A DNA stretch of 64,000 bases from Variovorax sp. OV700 (GTDB lineage Bacteria > Pseudomonadota > Gammaproteobacteria > Burkholderiales > Burkholderiaceae_C): NCBI RefSeq assembly GCF_900099805.1, contig NZ_FNDR01000001.1, positions 682,001-746,000 on the forward strand. Direction: 5' to 3'. A program made the position numbers and the translations under genes. The notes under the pieces were generated by a model that was given only the letters and a program-made list of their open reading frames with translations, searched no databases and was not told the origin of the DNA. Below, in pieces: positions 27,160-35,186 of the stretch. The stretch's first letter is position 1; every line of letters begins with the position of its first letter.

Positions 27160-27465
27160 ATCCACCGGGGCCGCTACTTGCGCCTCCCTCGCCTGCTTCT
27201 GCAACGCCAGCATCAGGTCCTTCGGATAATCCCAGGACACAGACGCCATCCAGGCCTGCGGCGTCGAGGACAGCTCAAGCAGGTAGGTGCGCCGATTCGT
27301 GGTGATGGCCAGGTTCGTCTTCAGACCCACGCGCGCGGGTTTCACAACACGTGGATCCGCTGGTTCGGACCGCTGCCGCTGACCGCGTCGCCGGCCGAAC
27401 CGCCACCAGTTCCTCACCCTCCTGCAGCGCGACAACGGTCACACGGCCCGGACTCGTGTAGTTGG
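27160..27465 (-). pseudogene. trbG: Conjugal transfer protein TrbG/VirB9-like, central remnant with frameshifts
   Basis: Read across three minus-strand frames the segment gives VTVVALQEGEELV, then GDAVSGSGPNQRIHV, then VVKPARVGLKTNLAITTNRR, TYLLELSSTPQAWMASVSW and YPKD. This is the hallmark of TrbG/VirB9 outer-membrane channel subunits of type IV secretion. The N-terminus and the C-terminal domain are missing. No other tra/trb gene is nearby. It is evidence that a conjugative element once lay here. Confidence 0.7.
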
Positions 27466-27615
27466 GGGCATTACAACTCAGATGCCTGCGCACTCGTCGT
27501 CTGGAAGATCGGCCGGGGTGCGGTAGTCGATTCTGAGGATCGTCGTGCGGCGCTGCGTCTACACGCCGACGCGTTTGAAGCTGATGGGCTTGCCGCGCCG
27601 CCAAGCATTGAACCT

Positions 27616-28533
27616 CTATTTGTTCGCCTTGCCGACGCTCAGTATCCTTCGAATCTCGTCCGCCACAAGGTCCACGAGCGCATGCGTTGCAGCGCTCAGA
27701 GGCTTGCGCCGGTCACTGACGCGAACCACATGGCGCACGATGCGCGGCGAGAGAATCGGGCATACGGCCAGTGTGCCCTCGTTGACCGCGCGCTGCACCA
27801 CGATGCGCGGCAGGATGGTCGCGAAGCGCGTTTCCTCGACGAGCCGCACGATGGTGCTCAGCACGTCTACCTCGAATTTGGGTGCAAGCACAATGCCCTC
27901 TTGTCGAGCCGCCGCTTCCAACACGCCGCGCAGCCCGTGACGGCGCGTGGGCAGGATCAGGTCCAGACCGAGTTCGGCCAGTCGCGCAAGGCGCACATTG
28001 GCAGGCAGGCGCGGGCCGTGTTGCACGCTCGTTACGAGCAGCATGTCTTCCTCGGCGAGCGATTCCGTGGCCAGCGACAGCTTGGCCCGCGGCTCATTGA
28101 TGATCGCGACGTCGAGTTGTCCGCTCGTTACCCAATCGATCAGCATGGCACTGTAGCCGACGGATACCGTGACCTCCACATGCGGATAGGCTTCGTTGAA
28201 CCGCGACAGCGCGTCGGCCAGCACGCTCTCGGCCACCGAGGAAATGAGCCCCAGCGAGACGTGGCCGGTCACGGCCTCGCTGCGCTGCGCAAGTTGCTCG
28301 CGCGCATTGTCGATGTTGCGCACGATCGGCAGAAACAGCCGGTACATCAGGCGTCCGTGCGCGGTGGGCGACATGCCTCGGCGTTTGCGCTCGAACAAGG
28401 GCTGCCCCAGCTCTTCCTCCAGCTTCGCGATCTGCATGCTCAGCGTCGGCTGGACGACGTCCAGCCGCTTGGCGGCCTGCGTCATCGAGCCGTCTTCGAA
28501 CAGCGCAAGGAAGTACTGGATTTGCCTCAGGTC
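27616..28533 (-). CDS. LysR-type transcriptional regulator
   Basis: A ~305-aa LysR protein of the Nac/CbbR-like branch. The HTH (DLRQIQYFLALFEDGSMTQAA, then VVQPTLSMQIAKLEEELG) is followed by a full effector domain. I place the start at GTG 28533, because LysR proteins typically begin MDLRQ and AGAAGG lies upstream; a TTG at 28587 would add 18 residues. It ends the minus-strand oxidase-Bug-aldehyde dehydrogenase set and likely regulates it and the divergent ferredoxin genes. Confidence 0.9.
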   Translation of the reverse strand, partial: DLRQIQYFLALFEDGSMTQAAKRLDVVQPTLSMQIAKLEEELGQPLFERKRRGMSPTAHGRLMYRLFLPIVRNIDNAREQLAQRSEAVTGHVSLGLISSVAESVLADALSRFNEAYPHVEVTVSVGYSAMLIDWVTSGQLDVAIINEPRAKLSLATESLAEEDMLLVTSVQHGPRLPANVRLARLAELGLDLILPTRRHGLRGVLEAAARQEGIVLAPKFEVDVLSTIVRLVEETRFATILPRIVVQRAVNEGTLAVCPILSPRIVRHVVRVSDRRKPLSAATHALVDLVADEIRRILSVGKANK

Positions 28534-28621
28534 CACGATGGCCTTCTTGGAAATTGCCCCGCTGACCGGGCTCGCAAGGGAGGGCAATTGTAGAAGGCGG
28601 GTGGCACGCTGCGATGCGGGC

Positions 28622-30061
28622 TCAGGCCGTGCCGACCTGCTGATAGATGTGCTTGATCTCCTGGAAGTCGATCAGCGCATCGTACCCATGCAGCCGGCCA
28701 ACCCCGCTGCGCCGATAGCCACCCGTCTCGGCTTCTGCGAAGAGCTTGTTGTGGTCGTTGATCCAGACCGTACCGTTGCGCAATGCGCGCGCCACCCGCA
28801 TGGCACGCGCGCCGTCGCGCGTCCAGACGCTGGCCGACAAGCCGTACTCCGAGTGGTTGGCGCGGGCGATGGCCTCGCGTTCGTCCTCGAAGCGTTCCAG
28901 TACCAGCAGCGGGCCGAAGATTTCCTCTTGCACGAAGAAGGCATGCGTATCACGATGCGCGACGAGGGAAGGGTGGACGAAGTTTACGTCGCGCCGCCCG
29001 CGCAGCAGCACCGCATCGGCCGCCTCCAGCGCGTCGTCGATGCGCTGGCTAACTTGTTGGGCGGCGTGCGCGTCGATCAGCGGGCCGATCTGCGCACCCG
29101 GCGTCAGCCCCGGTCCCACGCGCTGCGCAGCCAGTGCTTCGGTCAGCGCCTTTTGCATGGCACTGTAGTGGTGTGCATGGACGAGCACGCGCCGCGCTGC
29201 TGTGCACTGCTGGCCGCTGATGATGGTCGCAGCCATGGCAATCGCACCGGCCGTCTTCTCGACGTCGGCATCCTCGAACACCAGGCAGGCCGACTTGCCG
29301 CCCAACTCCAGGGACAGCTTCTTCATGGTGGGCGCCGCCGCAGCCATGATGCGCTGACCGGTGGCGTTGGAGCCTGTGAAGCTCAGCACATCCACCTGCG
29401 CGCTCTCGGTCAGGTACTGCGCGACCGCATGACCGTCTTCGCTCACCAGATTGACCACGCCGGGCGGCAGACCCTCGCAGGTATGCAGCGCCTCTATCAC
29501 CCGCGCGGTGATCAACGCCGTCTGGGGCGCCGGCTTGATCACCGCAGTACAGCCCGCTGCCAGCGCGGGGGTCAGCGAGCGAATCAGCAGCACCACCGGC
29601 GCATTCCACGGCACGATGATGCCGGCCACACCGGCGGGCTCTTTCAGCAACGTGGAATACGCACCAGGCTCCACCTCGAACACATGGCCCGGCATGTAGC
29701 GCGTCAAGCCTGCGTAGTAGCGGATCTCCGACACGGCACCGGCGATCTCGCCGCGCGACTGCGCCAGCACTTTGCCGTTCTCGCGCGTGAGCAGTACGGC
29801 CAGGACTTCGGCTTGAGCTTCCAGGCGATCGGCCCAGCGCAACATCACCATCTGGCGCAGCCGCGGGTCGTGCGCCCACTGTGGCTGCTCGAACGCGCGG
29901 CGCGCGGCGGCCACGGCGGCTTCGGCGTCACTGCGCTGCGATGCGGCGTGGCGCCCGAGCGGGGTGCCATCGGACGGGTCGTTGCGCTCGCCCCATGCGT
30001 CGTAAGCCGCTGGCTGCCAGCGACCGTCGATGAGGTTGAGAGCGTCTTGTTGGATGGTCAT
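28622..30061 (-). CDS. NAD(P)-dependent aldehyde dehydrogenase
   Basis: A 479-aa ALDH-superfamily enzyme. Visible motifs are PWNAPVVLLIRSLTPALAAG, the coenzyme-binding FTGSNATG, the catalytic Glu in LSLELGGK and the nucleophile Cys in ISGQQCTAA. The start at ATG 30061 overlaps the Bug-protein stop (ATGA). It is similar to the ALDH at 44621-46084. Together with the oxidase candidate upstream it could oxidise an aldehyde made by oxygenation, which is inference. Confidence 0.93.
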   Translation of the reverse strand: MTIQQDALNLIDGRWQPAAYDAWGERNDPSDGTPLGRHAASQRSDAEAAVAAARRAFEQPQWAHDPRLRQMVMLRWADRLEAQAEVLAVLLTRENGKVLAQSRGEIAGAVSEIRYYAGLTRYMPGHVFEVEPGAYSTLLKEPAGVAGIIVPWNAPVVLLIRSLTPALAAGCTAVIKPAPQTALITARVIEALHTCEGLPPGVVNLVSEDGHAVAQYLTESAQVDVLSFTGSNATGQRIMAAAAPTMKKLSLELGGKSACLVFEDADVEKTAGAIAMAATIISGQQCTAARRVLVHAHHYSAMQKALTEALAAQRVGPGLTPGAQIGPLIDAHAAQQVSQRIDDALEAADAVLLRGRRDVNFVHPSLVAHRDTHAFFVQEEIFGPLLVLERFEDEREAIARANHSEYGLSASVWTRDGARAMRVARALRNGTVWINDHNKLFAEAETGGYRRSGVGRLHGYDALIDFQEIKHIYQQVGTA

Positions 30062-31038
30062 GCTGCGGTGATGTGGTTTTGTTGAATAACGCGCTTCCAC
30101 AGCGACTTCTGGCTTTCGATGAAGCGGTGGAATTGGGCGGGCGTGCCGCCGTCGGGCACCACGCCCTGCTGGGCGAAGATTTTCCTGACGTCGGCCATTT
30201 CGAGAATGCTGTTCATTTCGCGATTGAGCTTGTCGACCACCGGCTTCGGTGTTCCTGCGGGCACCACGATGCCGTGCCAGGACGACACCTCGTAGCCCGC
30301 GACGCCGGCCTCCGCTGCAGTGGGAATCTCCGGCATCAGCGGCGAACGCTGCGCGCCGGCAATGGCCAACGGGCGCACCTTGCCGGACTGGATGAACGGC
30401 AGCGCGTTGGGCAGGAGGTCCATCGCCACCGCCACCTGGCCACCGGCCAAGTCAGTCAACATCGGCGTGCTGCCCTTGTAGGGAATCTGGTCCATGCGGA
30501 TGCCAGCCAGGTTCTCGAACAGCACCATGGCCAAGTGGTTCGATGAACCCGGGCCCGAGGTGCCGTAGTTGATGGCGCCGGGCTTCGCCTTGGCGGCCAC
30601 CAGCACGTCGGCCGCGCTCCGATAGGGACTTCCCGCGTGAGCGACCAGCACCATCGGCGATCGCCCCGCCAGGATCACCGGGTCGAAGGCCTTGTCGCTG
30701 TCGTAAGGGAGCTTGTAGAGCCACGGGTTGGCCGCAAACGGAAACTGCACTACCAGCAGTGTGTAGCCGTCCGGCAGCGACGTGGCCACGGCCTGCGTGC
30801 CGATGGCCGTGCCGGCACCGGGCTTGTTGTCGACCACGGCAGACTGCTTCCACGCCGCGGTGAGGTGCACGCCGACAATGCGCCCCAGCGTGTCGTTGAA
30901 GCCGCCCGCGGGGTACGGCACCACGATGCGCAGCGGCTTGACCGGATAGCCACCGGCCGCATCGGACTGCGCCCAGAGCGCGGGCGCGAACGCGCTGCCG
31001 AGCAAGGCGGCGGTGGCGCCGCGGCGTGATACCGGCAT
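30058..31038 (-). CDS. Bug/TctC-family periplasmic binding protein
   Basis: A 326-aa tripartite tricarboxylate-type binding protein with a leader (SRRGATAALLGSAFAPALWAQ). Bug-family landmarks are YPVKPLRIVVPYPAGG, a DNKPGAGTAIG segment, GTSGPGSSNHLA and a PTAAEAGV motif. Such proteins capture carboxylates in the periplasm; no tctAB membrane genes are adjacent, as is usual for Bug orphans. Sitting between the oxidase and the ALDH, it may sense or deliver their substrate. Confidence 0.93.
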   Translation of the reverse strand: MPVSRRGATAALLGSAFAPALWAQSDAAGGYPVKPLRIVVPYPAGGFNDTLGRIVGVHLTAAWKQSAVVDNKPGAGTAIGTQAVATSLPDGYTLLVVQFPFAANPWLYKLPYDSDKAFDPVILAGRSPMVLVAHAGSPYRSAADVLVAAKAKPGAINYGTSGPGSSNHLAMVLFENLAGIRMDQIPYKGSTPMLTDLAGGQVAVAMDLLPNALPFIQSGKVRPLAIAGAQRSPLMPEIPTAAEAGVAGYEVSSWHGIVVPAGTPKPVVDKLNREMNSILEMADVRKIFAQQGVVPDGGTPAQFHRFIESQKSLWKRVIQQNHITAA

Positions 31039-31138
31039 GGTTTGTCTCCTTCATCGGGGAACGCGCGGGCGCTCGTCGAACGCCCGGCTCTCTAATCGGG
31101 CAGCGGCACATCGGCTAAGCCCGCAGCGCATTGGCCGC

Positions 31139-31870
31139 TCAGTCGGCCAGCGCGAGCGCTTCCTGCGCCAAGTCTTTCTCGACGTACTCGCGGAAAAGCT
31201 CCGCGGTGTACAGCAGCCGCATCTGCGCACCCACTTCGCAGGCCTTCAGGCAGGCTGCCTGGAGTTCGGGCGTGTCGGCATGTTCGACCACGATCTGGTA
31301 GCCGCGCTCGCCGTGGATCTCATCGGACACGATGTGCAGATCGAAGAATTCGACCTCTTCGTCCGTGAACTTGTACTGCTCGCGCAGCGTGGGCGCCTGC
31401 TTGCGGTAGATGGACGGCACCTGCGATTCGAGTCCCACGACGATGCCGGCCACCGCGATGATCGGGTTCTCGCGCATCGACATCGAATAGCACCAGCTTT
31501 GCAGGCCGCGTGTGGAGGGCAGCATGTTGTCGGGGTCGGTCACGCGAGCACGCGACGAACCGCAGGCTTCGGCAAAGCGGATCAGCAGGTCGGTGTGGCG
31601 GTCACCGCCGATCTCCTCCTCGTACATGTTCGCCAGCATGAAGTCCTTAACTTCGATCAGGTGCGCCGGCGTGCGCGAGTAGATGAAGCCCAGATAGTCC
31701 GCGAACGGGCCCACGTAGTGGTAGTGGTTCTCGGCCCAGCGCGCCAGGTGCTTGCGCGACAGCCGACCCGCGGCCCAGGCCATGCTGAAGGGCGATTTGT
31801 TAGCGCTCTTTCCGCGCACCGTTTCCTCCAGCGCGTGGCGGAAGTCTTCTTTGCTCATCAATGCCGTCAT
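31139..31870 (-). CDS. Heme-oxygenase-like diiron oxidase (HDO) candidate, PqqC/TenA fold
   Basis: A 243-aa all-helical protein of the PqqC/TenA/heme-oxygenase-like fold. It carries a full set of six diiron ligands in the HDO order: E85-x6-H92 (EEIGGDRH), E148 (GLESQ) and H179-x3-D183-x2-H186 (HIVSDEIH). That matches the order and spacing of Chlamydia CADD (E81, H88, E142, H174, D178, H181, from memory) and differs from the cofactor-only PqqC site. No pqqA/B/D/E genes are nearby. Instead two ferredoxins and a reductase diverge from it. ATG 31870 is preferred over 31927 because GAAGGAA lies upstream. The substrate is unknown. Confidence 0.82.
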   Translation of the reverse strand: MTALMSKEDFRHALEETVRGKSANKSPFSMAWAAGRLSRKHLARWAENHYHYVGPFADYLGFIYSRTPAHLIEVKDFMLANMYEEEIGGDRHTDLLIRFAEACGSSRARVTDPDNMLPSTRGLQSWCYSMSMRENPIIAVAGIVVGLESQVPSIYRKQAPTLREQYKFTDEEVEFFDLHIVSDEIHGERGYQIVVEHADTPELQAACLKACEVGAQMRLLYTAELFREYVEKDLAQEALALAD

Positions 31871-32116
31871 GGGTTGTTCCTTCGTTGGTATGAACACGGT
31901 CCGCGGCAGCTGCGAGGCGCGCGGCACAAGGCCCCTGGAGGGGATGGCGTGATCCTACGTATGCGCGATGCAAAACCGCAATTCATATCAATTTTATTGA
32001 TCCCTTTCATTGGCAGTCGTGATGTTGTTTGACGCGGCAGCGGCTTCGCTTGGACATTAGCCACCAAGCATCCGGCCTGGGAGGACCATGGCCGATTCGC
32101 CCCTCCACCGGGAACC
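31871..32116. promoter_or_regulatory. Divergent promoter region, diiron oxidase candidate versus ferredoxin genes
   Basis: A 246-bp gap between divergent starts. The part near 31980-32020 is AT-rich (aattcatatcaatttt and following) and is the likely promoter core. No clean palindrome was found by eye. LysR proteins usually bind such shared regions, so the LysR product of 27616-28533 may act here. Confidence 0.4.
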
Positions 32117-32437
32117 ATGGAACAAGTGCTCATGCCCAAAGTTGTGATCAGGAAAGACGGCCAGTGCTTCGAGGGCGAGGTGCGGCCGAACACCAACCTT
32201 GTCGTACGCGCCGGCATCAAGCAATTTCCTTTTCCGCACCTCAACTACGGCTGCGGCATGGGCAAGTGCTCCAAGTGCATGTGCAAGGTGCTGCATGGCG
32301 GCGAACACCTGGCCGCGCCCAACTGGAAAGAGCAGAAGCAGCTGGGCGACCAGCTCGACGCGGGCTTCCGGCTTGCCTGCCAGCTCTGGATCCACCACGA
32401 CATCGAATTGAGCCAGGACGAGACAGCGCTCGCCTGA
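32117..32437 (+). CDS. [2Fe-2S] ferredoxin, plant type (first)
   Basis: A 106-aa ferredoxin with cluster ligands C46-x4-C51-x2-C54-x33-C88 (YGCGMGKCSKCMC, then LACQ), the plant/adrenodoxin-type spacing. The C-terminus ends shortly after the fourth Cys, so it is a bare electron carrier. A start at ATG 32132 (MPKVVIRK) is equally possible. It is the first gene of the plus-strand electron-transfer set and could donate electrons to the divergently encoded diiron oxidase. Confidence 0.9.
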   Translation: MEQVLMPKVVIRKDGQCFEGEVRPNTNLVVRAGIKQFPFPHLNYGCGMGKCSKCMCKVLHGGEHLAAPNWKEQKQLGDQLDAGFRLACQLWIHHDIELSQDETALA

Positions 32438-32456
32438 CACTCTCTTCAATACACAC

Positions 32457-32783
32457 ATGCCAAACGCATACGTCATCCTCACGAACAAGGACGGCCAGTT
32501 CCGCACGGAGCTGTGCGACGGCCTTCACCCCGTCGAGAGCCACGATTACTTCTTCTACGGCCAGCGGCGCGCGCGTTTCGTCATTGCCGAGCTTGAACGG
32601 CCGGTGAAGGTCGCGATCGTGGACGAGGGCGACCCGCCCACGCGCAACCTCGTTCCCTCCAAATTTCTTCCGCGGTTCGACACGCTCGAAGCCGCGCGCG
32701 AGGAGCTCGCGCAGTTGGTCAACTTCGGCCATCTGGACGTGCGCCTCGTGCATGTCGACGCGCAGGAGGCCGGCCGCGCATGA
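32457..32783 (+). CDS. Conserved-looking 108-aa protein of unknown function between two ferredoxin genes
   Basis: I do not recognise this protein. It is soluble, starts MPNAYVILTNKDGQF and has one Cys (in RTELCDGLHP). It contains an aromatic patch (HDYFFYGQRRARF) and a conserved-looking PSKFLPRFDTLEAAREELA, followed by a His-rich end. It lies 19 bp after the first ferredoxin, and its stop overlaps the start of the second (ATGA), so it is co-translated with electron carriers. A role as coupling or assembly subunit of the oxygenase is a guess from position. Confidence 0.75.
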   Translation: MPNAYVILTNKDGQFRTELCDGLHPVESHDYFFYGQRRARFVIAELERPVKVAIVDEGDPPTRNLVPSKFLPRFDTLEAAREELAQLVNFGHLDVRLVHVDAQEAGRA

Positions 32784-33058
32784 TCAGCGTCACCTTCATC
32801 ACCAATGCCAACAAGGTGCTGACCGCGCCGGAAAACAGCAACCTGCTGCGCGTGTCGCTGCGCGGGCAAGGCGGCATTCCTTTCAAGTGCGGCGGCGGCT
32901 TGTGCGGCACCTGCAAATGCCGCATCGAGAGCGGCCTCGAGTACACCGACGCGGTCAAGCAGAAGGAGCGCAAGCACCTTTCGGAAGCGGATTTCGAACA
33001 AGGCTTTCGCATGGCGTGCCAGACCTTCGTGAACGGGGACGTCAGCGTCTCCTGGTAA
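32780..33058 (+). CDS. [2Fe-2S] ferredoxin, plant type (second)
   Basis: A 92-aa ferredoxin with C37-x4-C42-x2-C45-x34-C80 (KCGGGLCGTCKC, then MACQ). It differs clearly from the first ferredoxin of the locus, so the two are not a recent duplication. Such domains are often fused to a flavin reductase in oxygenase reductases. Here the reductase follows as a separate gene 57 bp downstream. Start ATG 32780 overlaps the preceding stop. Confidence 0.9.
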   Translation: MISVTFITNANKVLTAPENSNLLRVSLRGQGGIPFKCGGGLCGTCKCRIESGLEYTDAVKQKERKHLSEADFEQGFRMACQTFVNGDVSVSW

Positions 33059-33115
33059 TTCCCATTCAGGCACCGACGCACCTTCACCGCGCCGACAACA
33101 TCGAGCATCTATCCC

Positions 33116-33892
33116 ATGACGGACCCCGACAATTTCCTTGTGCGCGTGCTGGCGCGCACCCCCATCGCCACGGACACGCTGGCTTTCTTCCTGGAGCGCC
33201 CTGCCGGCTTCGACTTCGAGGCGGGCCAGTTCGTCAGCCTCCAGCTGCCGGATTTCGATGCGCCGGAGGACGGCTCGGACGACGGCGAGCGCATGCTGTC
33301 GATCGCCAGCGCCCCCCATGATCCGCACCTCATGGTTGCGATGCGCATGCGCGATACGGCATTCAAGCGCCACTTCTCGCAATGCGCCCTCGGTGCCGAC
33401 GGCGCCCTCGTGAGCCTGAGTCCGGCCATGGGCGATTTCGTGTTGCCTGAAGACCCGCACCAACCCCTTGTGATGCTCGCCGGCGGCATCGGCATCACGC
33501 CGTTTTACAGCATGCTGCGCCACCTGCAGCACCAGGCCGCCAGCGGCAAGGCAGTGCCGCCGGTCACACTGCTCTACGGCAACCGCACGCACGCGCTCGC
33601 AGCCTGGCGTAGCGAGTTCGCGCAGCTGTGCGCCGACCTGCCGCGGCTGCGCGTTCTGCACGTGATTGCCGAGGACGAAGGCGCGCCGCCGCCATCGCGC
33701 GGCCAGGACGCACACGTCTGGCACGCCGGCATGATCGATGCCGCGCTCATCCAGCAGGAAGTGCCCGACTGGCAGGCCTGCCGCTACTACATCGTCGGCC
33801 CCACCGCCATGGTCGCGGCCATGCAGGACTGCCTCGATGCCTGCGGCGTGCCGCCCGAACAGGTGGCGATCGAGTTCTTCGCCGGCTACTGA
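33116..33892 (+). CDS. Ferredoxin-NAD(P)+ reductase-like flavoprotein
   Basis: A 258-aa FNR-superfamily protein without its own Fe-S domain. The FAD-binding motif is R59-M-L-S62 (ERMLSIAS); the usual Tyr of RxYS is Leu. The nucleotide side has LAGGIGITPFYSML, and the C-terminus ends EFFAGY, typical of the family. It should pass electrons from NAD(P)H to the ferredoxins encoded just upstream and so complete a three-part electron chain. Confidence 0.92.
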   Translation: MTDPDNFLVRVLARTPIATDTLAFFLERPAGFDFEAGQFVSLQLPDFDAPEDGSDDGERMLSIASAPHDPHLMVAMRMRDTAFKRHFSQCALGADGALVSLSPAMGDFVLPEDPHQPLVMLAGGIGITPFYSMLRHLQHQAASGKAVPPVTLLYGNRTHALAAWRSEFAQLCADLPRLRVLHVIAEDEGAPPPSRGQDAHVWHAGMIDAALIQQEVPDWQACRYYIVGPTAMVAAMQDCLDACGVPPEQVAIEFFAGY

Positions 33893-33925
33893 TCCCATTT
33901 TTTTCAAGTGCCCACGATTTCTCCC

Positions 33926-34738
33926 ATGCAAATCACCACGCAGACCATCGCCCTCCCCTCCGGGGCCGGCAGCATCCAGGTGCATTGCCACGGCGACGCC
34001 CGCGCGCCCGTCGTGTACATGGCGCACTCCATCCTCTCAAGCAGCGCCATGTGGTCCACGCAGGCGCAGCTGCTGGCCTCGCGCGGCTGGCACGTGGTAT
34101 GCGCGGACACGCGCGGCCATGGCGGCTCCGTGGCCCACCAGGCGCCCTCCTCCATGCAGCATCTGGTGGCCGACACCGTCGCGGTGCTCAATGCACTCGG
34201 CATCGCGAAGGCGCACTACGTCGGACTTTCGTTGGGTGGCATGAGCGGCTTCGGCCTGGCGCTCGCGCATTCCGACAGGCTGGCGAGCCTGTGCCTCTGC
34301 GATGCGCGTGCCGACACCCCACCGGAGGCGTCCGCACCCTGGAACGAGCGCATCGCCATCGCCGAGCGCGAAGGCTGCGCGGCGCTCGCGCGGCCCACCC
34401 TCGAACGCTGGTTCGGCCGCGACTTTCTCGATGCCCACCCCGACACCGCGCAGCGCTTGCTCCAAGTCGCTGCGTCGACATCGGTGGACGGATTCGTCGG
34501 ATGCGCGCGCGCGATCCAGGGACTGGACTTCCTGGCCCGGGTGTCGGAGATCGCGTTGCCCACCACACTGATCGTCGGCGCGAACGACGGGGTGCTGCCG
34601 CAAGCGATGACCGAGATACAGCGGCGCATCGCGGGCTCCGTCCTCGAAGTCATTGCGCAGGCGGGGCACCTGCCCAATATCGACCAACCTGCGGCATTTG
34701 ACGCCGCGCTGTTGCGGCACTTGGGCGCGCCCGCGTAA
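33926..34738 (+). CDS. Alpha/beta hydrolase (3-oxoadipate enol-lactonase-like)
   Basis: A 270-aa alpha/beta hydrolase similar in outline to PcaD. The nucleophile Ser sits in GLSLGGM, an acid residue is available near IVGANDGVL, and His is in AGHLPNID. The ATG at 33926 is preferred over a GTG at 33908. It ends the plus-strand oxygenase set and may hydrolyse a lactone or ester formed by oxygenation. No other beta-ketoadipate genes are present, so a true PcaD role is unlikely. Confidence 0.88.
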   Translation: MQITTQTIALPSGAGSIQVHCHGDARAPVVYMAHSILSSSAMWSTQAQLLASRGWHVVCADTRGHGGSVAHQAPSSMQHLVADTVAVLNALGIAKAHYVGLSLGGMSGFGLALAHSDRLASLCLCDARADTPPEASAPWNERIAIAEREGCAALARPTLERWFGRDFLDAHPDTAQRLLQVAASTSVDGFVGCARAIQGLDFLARVSEIALPTTLIVGANDGVLPQAMTEIQRRIAGSVLEVIAQAGHLPNIDQPAAFDAALLRHLGAPA

Positions 34739-35049
34739 AGGCCGAGGCCTTGAGGTCGTGCGCCGACCGTGCCTTGCGCCGAAGCGGGGCATCCGATTCA
34801 AGAACCGCGACGCGTTCCCACGCCCGCACCCGTGAAAGATTGTCATCCTCGTGATTCCAAAGGATGGATTGGGCAAAACGCGTCGTCTCCGTACGATTTG
34901 CCGGGTAGCCACGGCATGCCATCCACCGGCGTGCGTTGCAGAATCGCAAGAAAGACGGAGACAAGTTCGCATGACCATCTTTCTCGGCATTCGTGCTGGC
35001 CAGCACAGCCACCAGGCCTGCGCGGAACGGCGCGAAGTCGACTTGTTGA

Positions 35050-35151
35050 CCGCTGATGCGACTAGGTCCAGCTGCCGGCCGGGCGGCCGAGAAGCTGCCG
35101 CTCAACCGCGCGGATGAAGACGCTAAGCTCGAAAAATCGGTCGTAGGACAT
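35050..35151 (-). pseudogene. LysR-family N-terminal remnant
   Basis: The frame from ATG 35151, MSYDRFFELSVFIRAVER, followed after a one-base shift by GSFSAA, is the start of a LysR HTH ('F..L.VF..V.E.GSFS.AA'). Nothing of the rest follows before the acyl-CoA dehydrogenase stop. The remainder of the 34739-35186 gap shows no supported gene. It may be the lost regulator of one of the flanking operons. Confidence 0.55.
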
Positions 35152-35186
35152 GGCCGCAGCCTAGCGCACGCGCCAAGGCGCAGCCC

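Noticed and set aside
31139..31870. pqqC (pyrroloquinoline quinone synthase)
   Set aside because: No other pqq gene is nearby, and the protein has the six diiron-type ligands instead of the PqqC active-site pattern.
33926..34738. pcaD of a beta-ketoadipate pathway
   Set aside because: The alpha/beta hydrolase resembles PcaD only generally and no pcaB, pcaC, pcaI or pcaJ is present.
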